A stretch of DNA of 60,000 nucleotides from Polytrichum commune (lineage: Eukaryota > Streptophyta > Polytrichopsida > Polytrichales > Polytrichaceae), in contig OX485803.1 in NCBI GenBank assembly GCA_950295325.1, positions 52,345,554 through 52,405,553 on the forward strand, written 5' to 3'. Numbering within the stretch: position 1 is the stretch's first letter; every line of letters starts with the position of its first letter. Under the pieces are notes generated by a model, which was given only the letters and a program-made list of their open reading frames with translations, was not told the DNA's origin and ran no database searches. Shown here piece by piece: positions 57,594 through 60,000 of the stretch. A program made the position numbers and the translations under genes.

Positions 57594-58740
57594 CAAGTGT
57601 TGGATCACATCAACATTTTGCGATAGGATCGTCATTGGGCACGTTTTCGCATGAAGAAACATTTGGGTGTTAACCTTCACATGACACTGTTTTACATATA
57701 TAAGAATGAGCAGTGTTATTCAAATCATATGTGGGTGATTCCTTTGAAGTCCATAGGATTGGATGTGAGACAAGTTGTTTTCATTTGAAATATCATGATG
57801 AATCCTCCTGGCATAAACATAGAAGACATTTCACACATGTTCTTTGACATGATAATTGGTGTGTGTCAAACTTCAATGCACAACACATCACTTTTGGTCA
57901 CATGGTGGAGGATCGAGACATTGATACAACCTTGCATGATGGTGATGAGGTAGTCTTTGAGGGGACGAGAGAGACTATGCTCTCCAACATATGCAATACG
58001 CACTCAAAATAATTGAGTGTAAATGTTTTTTTCAGCATGTCTTGTTTTTTATTTTTAAAATATAGCTTATTTTCTATGTTTGGAGGTTAAGTGTTGCCTT
58101 TTCATGTGTGTTGCTATTGCGTGCCTGCTAATCAATGGAAGCACCCAATATGCACAAAGAAAACTCGATTTACCACTTTTTATCCAGGCAATGAATAAGC
58201 TCTACACAATGGGAAAATGAAAACATTACTATAGTGGTAAGATCCAATTACCATCCACTATATATTATGTAACCTCTCCAAACACATGATCAAGGTTTAT
58301 CATTCGATGTTTGTTGAATTAGTACGCCATTACTAATTCCTTCATCATTTCTTATTGACCAAAGGGGGTCGGTGTTGGGTAAGGGTTGGTAATAGGTTCA
58401 GCTACTTTATGACTTAACATGAAACTTGAAATATATATGTATCTTCTCAAAATCATTAGGACCCATGTACCAGTGTTGGGTGGGTATCTCTTTGAGAAGG
58501 AGATTAGAACTGGTGATGCACTCTAACCTCCCTAATATCATGCATGTGGCAACCAAAGTGCACATGAGATTGAGGAGGTATGTAGTGCTAACATGGATGC
58601 ATGATAATAGAGAATTAGTGTAGTTTGTGACAATATGGAATAACACAATGTCGAGAGTACACCGATGACAATGATGACAATGTGATGTATGCAAGTGTGT
58701 GATTTGGATTCTTTTGTGGATTATTTTAATGTTAAAACAT
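57594..58740. other. Intergenic, no gene recognised
   Basis: No domain, RNA gene or TIR pair supported. Confidence 0.4.
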
Positions 58741-58855
58741 GTCATATATGGGAGGGAAATATGACAGCAAAGAGGGAAATTTAAATTGAGCACATATGTT
58801 CCCCAAGGTTTTGAGATATAAGAGAGCAAATGAAATTACGGAAGGTAGGGTGCAT
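58741..58855 (+). repeat. Dispersed repeat B (copy 2)
   Basis: Colinear with 53426-53550. It is followed by a CTAT/CATC microsatellite at about 58859-58905. Confidence 0.5.
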
Positions 58856-58977
58856 GGATATCCATCTATCTATCTATATATCTATCTACATATTTATCTA
58901 TCCATCCCTCCTTCAGGATTCAGTAAGACAATAACCTAAGGAAGACGTGCATAATTTTGATGAATGATCTTGATTGG

Positions 58978-59345
58978 ACACCTATATTTGAGTAGTATGT
59001 GTTTAGGTGTGACTCCAAGAATAGATACCAGAAAAAACATGTGTTCAAAAGAGATTGAATTACATTCTCAATCAATGCAAATCAATCTAGCTTTAGTAGT
59101 TGACATAATTGGGGGGGGGGGGGGGACCTCCATGACCATTTAATGAGCATGACAATTTTCATTATGATAATGAATAAGATATTCGTAAGGAAATTGGCTA
59201 CAATGTCAAATTGGATTTTCTAGCCATCTTGTACTAGTCGTGTGTTGCATGTCTTAGGAGAAGTGAGCTCGCCATAAAGTAACCATTTAAGGCCCATCTA
59301 CCTTAGAGTGGAAGGAATTAGTATCGTGTGGATATCCTTTCTCCA
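58978..59345 (+). repeat. Dispersed repeat with poly-G (copy 2)
   Basis: Copy of 46384-46900 with a G15 run at 59111-59125 after TTGACATAATT. Confidence 0.55.
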
Positions 59346-60000
59346 TACTTATACGTGGATAAGGGAATCAAAGGAGAACTTAAAATTATACACTTGGTAG
59401 GTCATCAAATTTGATTTTATTGCAAATTGTGCATGGGGTTTATAGGCAACACTATGGATATGGATATGCAATGGTACAGTATGTGTGAAAATATAAAGTG
59501 GGTATCAAAATTGGTATTAAAGGATGTGATACCAACTGGGTGTATAATTTGATAACCTTACATAATATACCCTTTTTCCATACCCGGGTTGAACTTAGAT
59601 ACCCGCAAAATATTAAAAGGAACTTGTGCTTGTGCTTGGGTAGAGTCCTAAACCTCGAGTTTATGAGAATTAACAAAAAGTCACCCAAGTTATGTTAATG
59701 CTTAATACACAAAGAGTGTTAGCTTTCTAGATTGTCCTATTAGAATGGGTGGGCCAAGCTAGTGTTGCATAGGCTAATCCATGATCTAGACAGTGGGTCC
59801 CATGTGCATACGCTACTTTAGATCCTAAAATTCTCTCAAAGTTTGAGATGTGGAAAAAGAAGGTCCCAAAAGTTTCAACCAACTTTCAAAATAGGCTTCA
59901 AAAGATGACAAGCTAATGAACTCTTAATAGAAAGTTTTCTCAAAGTAGGATAAACCCACTTTATAGATAACTCTAATGGCTATGAAATAGATTCTCCCAG
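59346..60000. other. Intergenic, no gene recognised
   Basis: Nothing beyond short random frames. Confidence 0.4.

Overview
The window is nuclear DNA of a land plant. It has GT-AG split genes, a plant-type acetyl-CoA synthetase in 18 exons, telobox promoter motifs and a dense mix of MITEs, PIF/Harbinger-like (Tourist) elements and one giant non-LTR retrotransposon. The fungal/spherulin-like flavour of the cupin gene and the retrotransposon type hint at a non-seed plant (bryophyte or lycophyte), but the species cannot be fixed from sequence alone.

Three host genes are supported. (1) A secreted spherulin/germin-like cupin on the minus strand (473-1954), with a 5' UTR exon and TATA box near 2.7-2.8 kb. 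(2) A plus-strand gene (28779-31892) for an acidic/basic nuclear-type protein with a U1-like C2H2 zinc finger and a telobox next to its start. (3) A complete minus-strand acetyl-CoA synthetase (33700-43608, 795 codons), whose 3 kb first intron contains a tandem array copied from its own exon 1/intron 1 junction. Genes 2 and 3 converge on a 1.8 kb spacer.

The dominant object is a 13.8 kb minus-strand non-LTR retrotransposon (6677-20486) flanked by a perfect 16-bp target-site duplication. It carries a repetitive 5' UTR, an ORF1 split by a 519-bp MITE, an A/C-rich low-complexity segment, and a very long ORF2. ORF2 holds a 2A ribosome-skipping motif (SGDIETNPGP), an APE endonuclease, reverse transcriptase, RNase H, zinc-finger clusters and a C-terminal PD-(D/E)xK-like domain. 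That layout resembles the dual-endonuclease Dualen/RandI group known from green algae. The structured 3' UTR contains a tRNA-like T-arm and ends in a (TATC)n tail. Most breaks in its frames are one-base changes in homopolymers, so the copy is young or nearly intact.

The rest (about 20.5-28.6 kb and 44-60 kb) is TE-derived: nested MITE/Tourist insertions, a probable copia-type LTR end carrying an array of hairpin-forming minisatellite units, a 1.5 kb fold-back element with about 0.6 kb arms, a long sibling of the MITE that broke ORF1, and several dispersed repeat families. I see no convincing host gene after about 44 kb.
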